A stretch of DNA of 25,853 nt from an uncultured Lachnospiraceae bacterium (GTDB taxonomy: Bacteria; Bacillota; Clostridia; Lachnospirales; Lachnospiraceae), in NCBI GenBank assembly GCA_910586025.1, contig CAJUIO010000035.1:4848-30700 (forward strand). Reading direction: 5' to 3'. A model generated the notes under the pieces. That model saw only the letters and a list, made by a program, of their open reading frames with translations, was not told where the DNA came from and ran no database searches. Position numbers and translations under genes: made by a program. How positions within the stretch are numbered: position 1 is the stretch's first letter; the number at the start of each line of letters is the position of its first letter. Shown one piece after another: positions 15,341 to 23,333 of this stretch.

Positions 15341-15767
15341 GAAGAAAACGGGAGCTAAAAGTTTGCTGTTACCTGTTCTTTTTGTCGTCCTGCTGGTCTT
15401 GACGATAATTCTCCGGCAGCAGGCGTTCGGACAGGATAAAGAGACGCTGGGAACAACGGTTTCCGTTAAGGTCACGGATATCAAAGTAAATGCGGGAGGA
15501 TTGAATCCGGGAGGCCTAAAGGTTACCGTTTCCTATCAGGGAGAGGACTGCAGGCTGCACGGGGTTCCGGCAAATGCGCATTTTGTAATGGAAAACAGTG
15601 TAACCTACGGCACCGCCGTCAGCGCAGTGCTGTATCGCGGTAAATTATATTATGATTCCGCAAGCATTTATCTGTGGTCGGATAAACTGTATTATGCCGC
15701 TCTGGCCGGGACTTTCCTCGTCTTTATTCTTATGTTTGCCAAATTGAAGGAAAAACTGCAGGGATAA
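15330..15767 (+). CDS. Small membrane protein of unknown function
   Basis: A 145-residue protein. A hydrophobic segment near residues 12-30 and another near 118-136 flank an about 85-residue region rich in beta-type sequence (TVSVKVTDIKV, GLKVTVSYQGEDCRL, VSAVLYRGKLYYDSASIYL). The likely form is two membrane anchors around an extracellular small domain, loosely like DUF3592 proteins. GAGGAGG precedes two adjacent ATGs (15327 and 15330); the second has the better spacing. It overlaps the methyltransferase by 11 nt, so the two are co-expressed, but a shared role is not evident. Confidence 0.7.
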   Translation: MRSEKKTGAKSLLLPVLFVVLLVLTIILRQQAFGQDKETLGTTVSVKVTDIKVNAGGLNPGGLKVTVSYQGEDCRLHGVPANAHFVMENSVTYGTAVSAVLYRGKLYYDSASIYLWSDKLYYAALAGTFLVFILMFAKLKEKLQG

Positions 15768-15788
15768 GAGCCGTCAGGCTCTTATCCC
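15761..15788. terminator. Long perfect hairpin between convergent genes
   Basis: GGGATAAGAGCC (15761-15772) and GGCTCTTATCCC (15777-15788) form a 12-bp stem with a GTCA loop, overlapping the stop of the membrane protein. On the minus strand GTTTTT follows a few nt later; on the plus strand there is no T-run. It probably ends the esterase operon and blocks read-through both ways. Confidence 0.65.
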
Positions 15789-15800
15789 CTGTCCTTCCGT

Positions 15801-16616
15801 TCAAAATGCCCGGTCTAAAAATTCTTCTATCCAATTTTCCCAGAATGCCCACTCATGTTTTCCCGAACCTTCGTGGTGCTCAAACCGGAACGGATTGCCT
15901 GGCAGGCTCTCAAAAAAGTTCCTCGTCAGCTGAACGCCGCTGTAATTATGATCTTCATGCCCGAGTACGCTGAAAATTTTGGGAAGCGGACCGCCACGGT
16001 CAATGGCATCCTTTGCCATTTGGAATACGTCTACTTCCGGATTTCCAATCAAAGAATTCAGGTCATTCGTCCCATAAATCCAGATGTTTCTTTTTCTCCT
16101 GTAATCGATTCCCTCCTGCGGAACCTGGGCGGTGGTAAATTCTTTTTCCGCAATCTTATTTCCCGCTGAAAATACACCGATGGTTGAAAACCTGTCGGGA
16201 TATTTGAGCCCTACCTTGAGAGCTCCGTTACCTCCCATGGAAACGCCGCAGATGGCGGTTTCCTCCCGCTTCTGTGAGAGATGGAAGATGTGGTGGGCCA
16301 TTTCGGGCACTTCCTCCGATATAAAAGTAAAGTAATCCGGCCCGTATTTCATATTGACATAACCGCTCTGGCCAGCCTCCGGCATAATCACCGCAATATT
16401 CCGTTCGGCGGCATATCGTTCGATGGAAGTGTATCTCCACCATTTTGAGGAATCGTCACTCCCTCCGTGAAGCAGATACAGAACCGGCCATTGCGTCGTT
16501 TCTCTTTGTTCATTTCTGCTGATCCCCACGCCGTTTGATTTCTCGGGTATGATTGCGGACATATTTGTGACCATATTTAAAACCTTTGAATAAAAGCTGA
16601 TCTGCATAAACGCCAT
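15801..16616 (-). CDS. Esterase D/EstA-type alpha/beta hydrolase, paralogue 1
   Basis: A 271-residue putative carboxylesterase (PF00756). It has oxyanion-side VLYLLHGGSDD (about 45-55), nucleophile elbow GVSMGG (Ser126), Asp222 in GHEDHNY and His254 in GKHEWAFW, a full Ser-Asp-His set. No signal peptide, so it acts in the cytoplasm. The ORF extends 74 codons further upstream, but that part overlaps the preceding esterase; ATG 16616 follows AGGGGG and aligns with the paralogue's start. It is last in the transport operon, 13 nt after its paralogue. Relatives cleave short acyl or feruloyl esters; here it may release acyl groups from imported glycans or other esters. Confidence 0.88.
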   Translation of the reverse strand: MAFMQISFYSKVLNMVTNMSAIIPEKSNGVGISRNEQRETTQWPVLYLLHGGSDDSSKWWRYTSIERYAAERNIAVIMPEAGQSGYVNMKYGPDYFTFISEEVPEMAHHIFHLSQKREETAICGVSMGGNGALKVGLKYPDRFSTIGVFSAGNKIAEKEFTTAQVPQEGIDYRRKRNIWIYGTNDLNSLIGNPEVDVFQMAKDAIDRGGPLPKIFSVLGHEDHNYSGVQLTRNFFESLPGNPFRFEHHEGSGKHEWAFWENWIEEFLDRAF

Positions 16617-16629
16617 TTTTGCCACCCCC

Positions 16630-17451
16630 TTACTCTTTGATCTCGATCTGATCCAGGAACTTCTGAATCCAGTGATCAAAGACCTTCCAGCAATGTGTTC
16701 CCGGGCATTCGTGATATTCATAACGGAACGGATTGCCCGGCAGACTCTCAAAAAATCTTCTTGTGATCTGTGTGTTCTCATACTTATGATCTTCGGTTCC
16801 GGTGGCATGAAAAATTTTGGGAAGAGGTTTTCCCTCATCTAAAGCCTTTTGAGCCATTGCAAAGGCATCATATTCCGGATTCCCAATTAGAGGCGAGGTA
16901 TCCTCCATTCCGTATACGAGAAAATTAGTGTGACGGCGTTTGGCAATCGTTTCCGCCGGCATGATATCCTCCGTATACATTTTCTCCGCAACCCAGTTCC
17001 CGGCGCTGAAAACGCCTATTGCCGCATAGTTTTCCGGCTTTGAAAGCCCTATGGTCAGGGCTCCCGTCGCACCCATGGAGGCCCCGGCAATAAAGGTCTC
17101 CTCCCTTTTCTCCGAAAGGTGGAAGAAAGAATGCACTGCCTCGGGAAGCTCCTTTTCCACGTAATCCTTATAGGGGAGCCCGTATGCCATATTGGTATAT
17201 CTGCTTAGATTTACATTCGGCATAATAACGGCAAGGTCTCTTTGTTCCACATACCGTTCCAGGGATGTGAAGCGCATCCAATGGGTATGGTCGTCACCGC
17301 CTCCATGCAGCAGGTATAGTACCGGATGTCCCGCCTTCCGGCTGACGGGTGCCTCGCACCCGATCCCCAGATGTTTCTGCGGAAGTAAGACATTCAGCTG
17401 TGTGGACATCTCCAGTGTTCTGGAATAAAATTCCGTCTGTATAAAGATCAT
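16630..17451 (-). CDS. Esterase D/EstA-type alpha/beta hydrolase, paralogue 2
   Basis: A 273-residue paralogue of the next gene, sharing the same opening (MIFIQTEFYSRTLEM against MAFMQISFYSKVLNM) and layout. Catalytic residues are Ser125 in GASMGA, Asp221 in GTEDHKY and His253 in GTHCWKVF. The residues around Ser and His differ (GASMGA for GVSMGG; HCWKVF for HEWAFW), so substrate range may have split. It lacks a signal peptide. ATG 17451 has AGGAGG about 10 nt upstream; longer frames are unsupported. It follows the solute-binding protein gene by 29 nt. Confidence 0.88.
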   Translation of the reverse strand: MIFIQTEFYSRTLEMSTQLNVLLPQKHLGIGCEAPVSRKAGHPVLYLLHGGGDDHTHWMRFTSLERYVEQRDLAVIMPNVNLSRYTNMAYGLPYKDYVEKELPEAVHSFFHLSEKREETFIAGASMGATGALTIGLSKPENYAAIGVFSAGNWVAEKMYTEDIMPAETIAKRRHTNFLVYGMEDTSPLIGNPEYDAFAMAQKALDEGKPLPKIFHATGTEDHKYENTQITRRFFESLPGNPFRYEYHECPGTHCWKVFDHWIQKFLDQIEIKE

Positions 17452-17480
17452 TTCATCATCGCCTCCTTTTCCGTATTCTG

Positions 17481-19142
17481 TCATTGGTCTAACCAAGCCG
17501 TCTCAGGCGTCCACATCCAGGCGGCCGTAACAGCCACATTACTGTCCATAACATTGTTTTGCCCGAAGGTCACCATATTCTGGATGAAGAGAGGGCAATA
17601 GACACAATACTCCTCGGTAAACCGTCTGGAGAATTCCTGGCTCATGGATATCATTTCCTGCTCGTCATCCGCCACCTCGATTTTTTCAAAAAGAGGCAGC
17701 AGCTCTTTGGGATTCAGGGTACGGGCAAAATATTGGGAAGTCCCGCCCTTCCATGTTTCCTTGAGGAGAATGGAAAGATTTCCGGTGGTCAGCTTTGGCT
17801 CTATATTCTGCTGCCCAATGATAAGCCCGGTCATGCCGGTAGCGAGAAGATCATCATAGGCCGCCTTGTCCATCAGTTGTACCTCCGCATGGATCCCCAC
17901 CTGCTCCAGGAATCCGGAGCAGGCGATCGCCATTTCCTGAGTGGCCGCAATACAGCTTATGGTGGTGCTAAAGCCGTCGGGATAGCCGGCCTGTGCAAGG
18001 AGCTCCTTCGCCTTCTCCGGATCATATTCATAACCCGGATAGGCCGGATCCTCTGACCAGCTTCCCGGAACCGTGTACTGGGCCATTGCCGTGCCGTATC
18101 CGGCGGTAAGGGCAGCCACCATCTCCTGCCTGTTTATGGCATGGCAGACAGCCTGTCTTACTCTCAGATCGGCAAAAGGCGAACCCTCCAGGCCTCCGTC
18201 AAATTCCAGAATCTTTGCGGCGGCCGAGATGTACGGCATATTGGAAATGATGTTGTATCCCTTTTGCACCAGTGTTTCCACCTGCGTCCCGCTGGCAGGA
18301 CGGTATACGGAGAGCTCTCCGCTCATAAATGCCGCAAGGGATGCCGTGGTGTCGCCGAAAAATTTCCATTTTACACTGTCCAGATAAGGCATTCCCTCCT
18401 GTCTGTAGTTGTCATAGGCCTCAAAGTCAATGTCAAAACCGGCATTCCAGCCTTTGAACACAAAGGGTCCGGTTCCCACGGGATTCTTGCATGCCCACTC
18501 GTAGCCTCCGTTTTGGTCAAAGGAGGTGGGAGAGATCAGGAACATCTTTCCCATGATGTCCAATATCATATTCTTCCATGCCCCGAAGGTTATGACGATC
18601 GTGCGTTCATCCTTTATCTCAATGCTGCTGATTTCGGGAAGCGTGCTCTTGGCCGCATCCGCCGCATATTTCTCAATATTCCACTTCACAGCCTCTGCGT
18701 CACAGACGGTTCCGTCATGGAAATACACATTTTCCGGAATTCCAATGGTAAAGGTCTTGTTCTTGGCATCCGCTGTCAGTTCAGTTGCGAAATACGGCTT
18801 CATCAAAGCGTTTTCGTCGTATCGTCCCAGTGTTTCAAGGCAGGTAAACATGACCTGGAGGACATTGTTGTTGTATGCCGTGGTTTCGTGAGGATACAGC
18901 GTCATGGGCTCGCCTATGGTCATTGTCAGGGTTCCGCCATAGGATGGACCGTCTGCCGCGTCTTCCTGCGAGGGTTCCTCCTGTGGGTCCGCTTTGGCTT
19001 CCTCCTGCGTTGCCTGTGCGGGATTGGCCTCCGCAGAAGGTGCGGGTGCCTTGCCCGGATCAGATCTGGCGCAGCCGCCAAGACTTAAGAGCATCAAAAA
19101 GATTAAACACCATGCAACTACTTTTTTGTTTCTTTTCTTCAT
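17481..19142 (-). CDS. Family 5 solute-binding lipoprotein of a peptide/oligosaccharide-type ABC importer
   Basis: A 553-residue SBP_bac_5 protein. The signal peptide has basic MKKRNKK, a hydrophobic core and lipobox LGGC (lipidated Cys24). An acidic Ala/Glu/Pro linker (25-65) is followed by YGGTLTMTIGEPMTLYPHETTAYNNN, the usual start of the DppA/OppA fold. Later marks are FHDGTVCDAEAVKWNIEKY and NPVGTGPFVFKGW. It is tethered outside the membrane and hands solute to the permeases encoded upstream. ATG 19142 has AGGAGG before it; the longer frame is rejected. Placement after the ATPase gene rather than first in the operon is less common. Family 5 proteins bind peptides, nickel, heme or oligosaccharides; the substrate is not readable. 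Confidence 0.9.
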   Translation of the reverse strand: MKKRNKKVVAWCLIFLMLLSLGGCARSDPGKAPAPSAEANPAQATQEEAKADPQEEPSQEDAADGPSYGGTLTMTIGEPMTLYPHETTAYNNNVLQVMFTCLETLGRYDENALMKPYFATELTADAKNKTFTIGIPENVYFHDGTVCDAEAVKWNIEKYAADAAKSTLPEISSIEIKDERTIVITFGAWKNMILDIMGKMFLISPTSFDQNGGYEWACKNPVGTGPFVFKGWNAGFDIDFEAYDNYRQEGMPYLDSVKWKFFGDTTASLAAFMSGELSVYRPASGTQVETLVQKGYNIISNMPYISAAAKILEFDGGLEGSPFADLRVRQAVCHAINRQEMVAALTAGYGTAMAQYTVPGSWSEDPAYPGYEYDPEKAKELLAQAGYPDGFSTTISCIAATQEMAIACSGFLEQVGIHAEVQLMDKAAYDDLLATGMTGLIIGQQNIEPKLTTGNLSILLKETWKGGTSQYFARTLNPKELLPLFEKIEVADDEQEMISMSQEFSRRFTEEYCVYCPLFIQNMVTFGQNNVMDSNVAVTAAWMWTPETAWLDQ

Positions 19143-19161
19143 TTCATTTTCCTCCTGTTTT

Positions 19162-21186
19162 TTATGTTTCTCGTAAAAAGCATGCTGTCTGATGCTTTTT
19201 ATCCACAACCTTAAGCTCCGGCTTTTCCCGGAAACACTTTTCCATAGCCATGGGACACCTGCCTGCAAAATCGCATCCCGGGGGACGCTTAAGCAGACTG
19301 GGCGGTTCGCCCTGCAGCTTCAGCTCTTTCCGGTCTCGTTCCGCCTTCGGATCCGGGATGGGGATTGCGCCAAGAAGAGCCTGGGTATAGGGATGAAGCG
19401 GATTGTTGTATAATTCTTCACTCCCGGACACTTCCACAATTCTCCCCAGGTACATAACGGCGATCTGATCGCTGATATGCTTTACCACGGACAGATCATG
19501 GGCAATGAACAGGTAGCTCAGCCCCAATTCCGCCTGGAGTCCTTCGAGAAGATTAATAATCTGCGCCTGAATGGAGACATCGAGTGCGGAGATCGGTTCG
19601 TCACAGATGATCAGTGAGGGATCGCTTGCGAGCGCTCTCGCAATACCGATCCGCTGTCTCTGACCGCCGGAAAACTCATGCGGCATCCTGGTCTTCAGGG
19701 AGGGATCCAGCCCTACCAGCCGCAGCAGCTCGTCTACCCGCTCGTCAATGGCCCCTTTTCCTTTCCTCATCCTGTGGACGATAATGGGTTCTGCGACAAT
19801 GCTTCCCACGCTCTGCCTCGGATCTAATGACAGATACGGATCCTGAAAAATCATGGACATCTCGGCTCTCAGAGATCGGATCTGCCGCTTTCCCGTATGG
19901 AGCAGATCCATTCCTCGAAAACGGATAGATCCCCCTGTAATATCGTGAAGCCTGAGGATACTCTTTGCCAGCGTGGTTTTTCCGCACCCCGATTCGCCGA
20001 CGATACCAAGTGTCTGACCCTCGTAAAGGCTTATGCTGACACCGTCCAGGGCTTTGACATCCGCAATTTTTTTCCGCAGCACCCCCTTGTACACCGGATA
20101 GTGTTTGTCTATTTTTTCTACCGTTAAAACAGGATTATCCTCTGAAATACTTTTCCTTTGCCGTACCTGTCTCTTTTCATTTTTTTCTGCGCTAAGGAAA
20201 AGGGCTTTCAGCTCGTCCGGATGAATATGGCATGCTGTGTGATGACCCTTGCGGGCTTCGAGCAGATCCGGTTCTCCTGCCTTATCACATTTTTCACTCC
20301 GGAATTTGCAGCGGGGATAAAATACACAGCGTCCTGTATCTGCGCCAAGATCGGGAGGAGAGCCCTCTATGGGTACAAAGGTCCTGTCCCTGTCATCATC
20401 TAACCTGGGGACTGCTTTTAACAGACTGTAGGTATAGGGATGAAGCGGATTGGCAAAAATCTCGCCGGCATCCCCGCTTTCCAGGATCCTTCCGCCGTAC
20501 ATTACATAGATTCTGTCCGCATAGCGGGCGGCAACGCCGAGATTATGAGTGATTAAGGTCATTTGTACATTCCCGGTGCGTACAATTTTCTGGAGCATAT
20601 CCAGAATCTGGGCACCCGTGGTGACATCAAGCGCCGTCGTTGCTTCGTCGGCAATCAGGATCTTGGGCTCTGCGGCCATTGCCATGGCAATCATGATTCT
20701 CTGACGCATTCCTCCGGAAAATTGATGGGGATAATCATTGATTCTTTTTTCCGCATCCGGTATTCCCACGCTTTTTAAAAGCGCAATCGCTTTTTCCAGG
20801 GCCTTTTCCCTGCTGCTGTCAGAATGCCCGGTAATCATTTCCGTGATCTGCTTTCCGATCGTGATGACCGGATTTAGCGAGGTCATGGGTTCCTGAAAGA
20901 TCATTCCGATCTCGCCGCCGCGTATTTTTCTCATTTCCGGGCTGTCGTCATCGAATGCCAGTATGTTCCGGCCCTTATAGAGGACCTCGCCTCCCACGAT
21001 TTTTCCGGGCTCTTCCACCAGCTTCAGTATGCTCATCTGCGTTACCGATTTGCCGCTTCCGCTTTCCCCGACGAAGGCCACAATTTCTCCGGGATCGGTG
21101 AAAAAGGACACATGATTGACCGCCCGGATCTTTTTTCCGTCCGTCTGAAAAACTGTCTGCAGATCACGCACTTCCAATAGATGCAT
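19162..21186 (-). CDS. Fused DppD-DppF-type ATPase of the importer
   Basis: A 674-residue protein with two complete ABC ATPase domains, normally separate proteins. Domain 1 has GESGSGKSV (40-48), FSGGM (156-160) and ILIADE (176-181). Domain 2 has GESGCGKTT (397-405), FSGGQ (505-509) and LIICDE (525-530). Each ends with an oligo_HPY tail, with Cys residues in RCVFYPRCKFRSEKC plus C319, and in CDFAGRCPMAMEKC. In some relatives such Cys sets hold an iron-sulfur cluster; whether they do here is unknown. Domain 1 has the less usual FSGGM, a common variant in DppD. Both catalytic Glu are present. ATG 21186 follows AAGGAGGG. It powers the two permeases encoded just upstream. Confidence 0.93.
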   Translation of the reverse strand: MHLLEVRDLQTVFQTDGKKIRAVNHVSFFTDPGEIVAFVGESGSGKSVTQMSILKLVEEPGKIVGGEVLYKGRNILAFDDDSPEMRKIRGGEIGMIFQEPMTSLNPVITIGKQITEMITGHSDSSREKALEKAIALLKSVGIPDAEKRINDYPHQFSGGMRQRIMIAMAMAAEPKILIADEATTALDVTTGAQILDMLQKIVRTGNVQMTLITHNLGVAARYADRIYVMYGGRILESGDAGEIFANPLHPYTYSLLKAVPRLDDDRDRTFVPIEGSPPDLGADTGRCVFYPRCKFRSEKCDKAGEPDLLEARKGHHTACHIHPDELKALFLSAEKNEKRQVRQRKSISEDNPVLTVEKIDKHYPVYKGVLRKKIADVKALDGVSISLYEGQTLGIVGESGCGKTTLAKSILRLHDITGGSIRFRGMDLLHTGKRQIRSLRAEMSMIFQDPYLSLDPRQSVGSIVAEPIIVHRMRKGKGAIDERVDELLRLVGLDPSLKTRMPHEFSGGQRQRIGIARALASDPSLIICDEPISALDVSIQAQIINLLEGLQAELGLSYLFIAHDLSVVKHISDQIAVMYLGRIVEVSGSEELYNNPLHPYTQALLGAIPIPDPKAERDRKELKLQGEPPSLLKRPPGCDFAGRCPMAMEKCFREKPELKVVDKKHQTACFLRET

Positions 21187-21234
21187 TAGGATCCCTCCTT
21201 AATCTGTGCTTTATTTTAATGGTTAACTTTCTCT

Positions 21235-22083
21235 TTAATGCGTGATTCCTTTCAGGCGGGGATCCAGAGCATCGCGCACACCGTCGCCTAGAATATTCAG
21301 GCAGATCACAAGGATCACGATACAGACACCGGGAGCAAGCGAAGCGAGCGGGCTGGTCAGCAGATAACTTCTTCCGTCATTTACCATGCCTCCCCATGTG
21401 GCCGTAGGCGGATTGATTCCGACACCTAAAAAGCTCAGGCTGGCTTCCGTCAGGATCGCCGATCCTATATTCTGTGTCATCATAACGATAATAGGGGAAA
21501 TTACATTCGGGAGAATATGCTTCAGGATCTGCCTTGCGCTTGAAACCCCTATTACTTCCCCGGCGGCGATAAAGTCGTTCTGCTTTACCTGAAATACCTG
21601 CCCCCGGATCAAGCGGGCGTAGCCGGGTATCGTGGAAAATCCGATAATCACAGCCAATATGGCAAGACCGTTGCCGTACACCGCTCCCAGGGCAATTGCC
21701 AGAATGATTCTGGGAATCGAAAAGACGGCTTCGAGGATCCTCATGATGACCAGGTCAGGGATTCCGCCGAAATATCCCGCAATTAGTCCGAGGAGGGAAC
21801 CTATGATCGTACCTATAAATACAGCCAGAATTCCGATCACCATGGAAATCCTGGTTCCGAAGATAATGCGGCTGAGAATGTCCCGGCCATGTAAATCGGT
21901 TCCGAGCAGGTATTTTGCGGACGGCTTTGCCAGGGAACTCATCAGGTCCTGCCTGTTGGGATCATAAGGGGCCAGCAGGGGTGCGAATATGGCCATTCCG
22001 ATAAACAGGAGAGTCCCTGCCGCCGCAAGAATCACGATTTTTCTGTCAAACAGATTTTTCAAAAAGCTCATTATTTTTTCCAT
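21235..22083 (-). CDS. DppC-type permease
   Basis: A 282-residue inner-membrane permease (BPD_transp_1 with the N-terminal OppC_N region). The first hydrophobic segment (about residues 14-35) precedes LLAPYDPNRQDL and YLLGTDLHGRDILSRIIFGTR, signature text of DppC/OppC. The EAA-like coupling loop is around GEVIGVSSARQILKHILPNV. The tail DGVRDALDPRLK is also typical. ATG 22083 has GAGGTG upstream. It lies 11 nt after dppB and 48 nt before the ATPase gene in the same operon. Confidence 0.92.
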   Translation of the reverse strand: MEKIMSFLKNLFDRKIVILAAAGTLLFIGMAIFAPLLAPYDPNRQDLMSSLAKPSAKYLLGTDLHGRDILSRIIFGTRISMVIGILAVFIGTIIGSLLGLIAGYFGGIPDLVIMRILEAVFSIPRIILAIALGAVYGNGLAILAVIIGFSTIPGYARLIRGQVFQVKQNDFIAAGEVIGVSSARQILKHILPNVISPIIVMMTQNIGSAILTEASLSFLGVGINPPTATWGGMVNDGRSYLLTSPLASLAPGVCIVILVICLNILGDGVRDALDPRLKGITH

Positions 22084-22094
22084 GCCTTTTCACC

Positions 22095-23042
22095 TCAATT
22101 CAGTCTGATCCTGGGATCAATATAGCCGTAAAGAATATCCACAATGAGATTGATCATTATGGAGAATGCCGCCATCAGTAAAACACATGTCTGGATGACC
22201 GGAAAATCCCGTGCGCTCACACTTGTCATCAACAGACTTCCCATACCGGGTATGCTGAAAACCTGTTCAATGATTGCCGAACCGCCAAGCAGGGTGGAAA
22301 CATACATTCCCATGAAGGTAATCAACGGGATCAGCGCATTTCTAAGACCATGGCGGAATATTACGGTATTTTTCCTGAGGCCTTTTGCCTTGGCCGTGCG
22401 CATGTAATCCTGACGTATCACTTCCAGCATACACGAGCGGGTCTGCCTTGTAATTCCGGCAATCGGGCCGAGAGAAAAGCATACGATCGGCAGAAGACAG
22501 GTCTTGAAGCTCTTGAGGATCCCTTCGGACGGCCATGCAAAGCCATAAGACGGCAGCCATCCAAGCGACACGGAAAACAAAAACACAAGGAGCAGTGCAA
22601 GCCAGAAGTTAGGAACACAATGAGTGGTATTTGCCAAGAGTGTGATAATGGTATCTGAGGGCCGTCCACGCTTTACCGCTGTAAACACTCCCGCACAGAT
22701 CCCGAGGATCATACTGATGACCAGGGATATCCCCGTCAGATATAGAGTGATGGGGGCGCGCTGGGCGACAAGCTCTCTTACGGGACGGTCAAAGGTATAG
22801 GAAACGCCGAAGTCTCCGCAGCAAAAATCCGTGATCCATCTGAAATATTGCTCCAGGTACGGTTTGTCCAGTCCCAGCTCGCTGCGCAGCTCCTGATATT
22901 CCTCTTCCGTGTATTGCACCTCCCCGAACACTGCCTTTACCGGGTCGCCCGGAATTAAGCGCACAAGTGAAAAACAAAATACGGAGACGAGAAACAAGAC
23001 CAGAAGCATCTGCCAGAGTCGCTTTAAAATGTACTTTTTCAT
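22095..23042 (-). CDS. DppB-type permease
   Basis: A 315-residue permease and the first gene of the operon. It begins MKKYILKRLWQMLLVLFLVS with VRLIPGDPV, the DppB/OppB hallmark, and has about six membrane segments. The coupling loop is near DYMRTAKAKGLRKNTVIFRHGLRNALIP, and the end is DILYGYIDPRIRL. An in-frame ATG two codons earlier (23048) touches the ribosome site GAGGGA, so ATG 23042 is preferred. The leader is about 57 nt and contains a palindrome. Confidence 0.92.
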   Translation of the reverse strand: MKKYILKRLWQMLLVLFLVSVFCFSLVRLIPGDPVKAVFGEVQYTEEEYQELRSELGLDKPYLEQYFRWITDFCCGDFGVSYTFDRPVRELVAQRAPITLYLTGISLVISMILGICAGVFTAVKRGRPSDTIITLLANTTHCVPNFWLALLLVFLFSVSLGWLPSYGFAWPSEGILKSFKTCLLPIVCFSLGPIAGITRQTRSCMLEVIRQDYMRTAKAKGLRKNTVIFRHGLRNALIPLITFMGMYVSTLLGGSAIIEQVFSIPGMGSLLMTSVSARDFPVIQTCVLLMAAFSIMINLIVDILYGYIDPRIRLN

Positions 23043-23077
23043 AGTCATTCCCTCTTTTTTTTATTTTTATCCGATTT

Positions 23078-23093
23078 GCTTTACTGTTAAAGC
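23078..23093. promoter_or_regulatory. 16-bp palindrome, candidate LacI-family operator
   Basis: GCTTTACTGTTAAAGC has 6-bp perfect arms around CTGT. It lies about 6-21 nt after the expected start of the importer transcript, a position where a bound repressor blocks transcription. It lacks the central CG usual in LacI-family operators. Confidence 0.5.
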
Positions 23094-23105
23094 TTTGATG
23101 GTGTC

Positions 23106-23134
23106 ATTATATGTCATCTCTTGCTGGTTGTCAA
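23106..23134 (-). promoter_or_regulatory. Consensus promoter of the importer-esterase operon
   Basis: On the minus strand TTGACA (23134-23129), a 17-nt spacer and TATAAT (23111-23106): a perfect match to the sigma-A consensus. The sequence TGTCAT occurs twice 10 bp apart (23102 and 23112). So strong a promoter in front of a substrate importer implies tight repression. Confidence 0.85.
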
Positions 23135-23248
23135 TTAACATATTTTTGAAGTCAAATATTTCCATATTATTTACATATATTGAAACATTATTTTGTGCAA
23201 AATTAACAAAGTATAATCACTTTCTGACAATATTCACAATAATGATTA

Positions 23249-23264
23249 AAACCCACCACGGTTT
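23249..23264. repeat. Short dyad in the divergent intergenic region
   Basis: AAACC (23249-23253) and GGTTT (23260-23264) flank CACCAC, about 20 nt before the regulator's -35 box. It may be a second operator or chance. The rest of 23135-23282 is AT-rich without recognisable genes. Confidence 0.25.
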
Positions 23265-23282
23265 CCTTCTGTGATTTTCTTC

Positions 23283-23310
23283 TTTACAAACCCTAAAAAT
23301 ATGCTATAAT
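23283..23310 (+). promoter_or_regulatory. Promoter of the LacI-family regulator gene
   Basis: TTTACA (23283-23288), a 16-nt spacer and TATAAT (23305-23310), followed closely by AAAGGAGGG and the ATG at 23334. Confidence 0.75.
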
Positions 23311-23333
23311 GATAAAGCAAAGGAGGGAATCTT

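Noticed and set aside
18141..19088. A 315-codon plus-strand ORF opposite the solute-binding protein
   Set aside because: Shadow frame; the minus-strand frame has a signal peptide, lipobox and family motifs.
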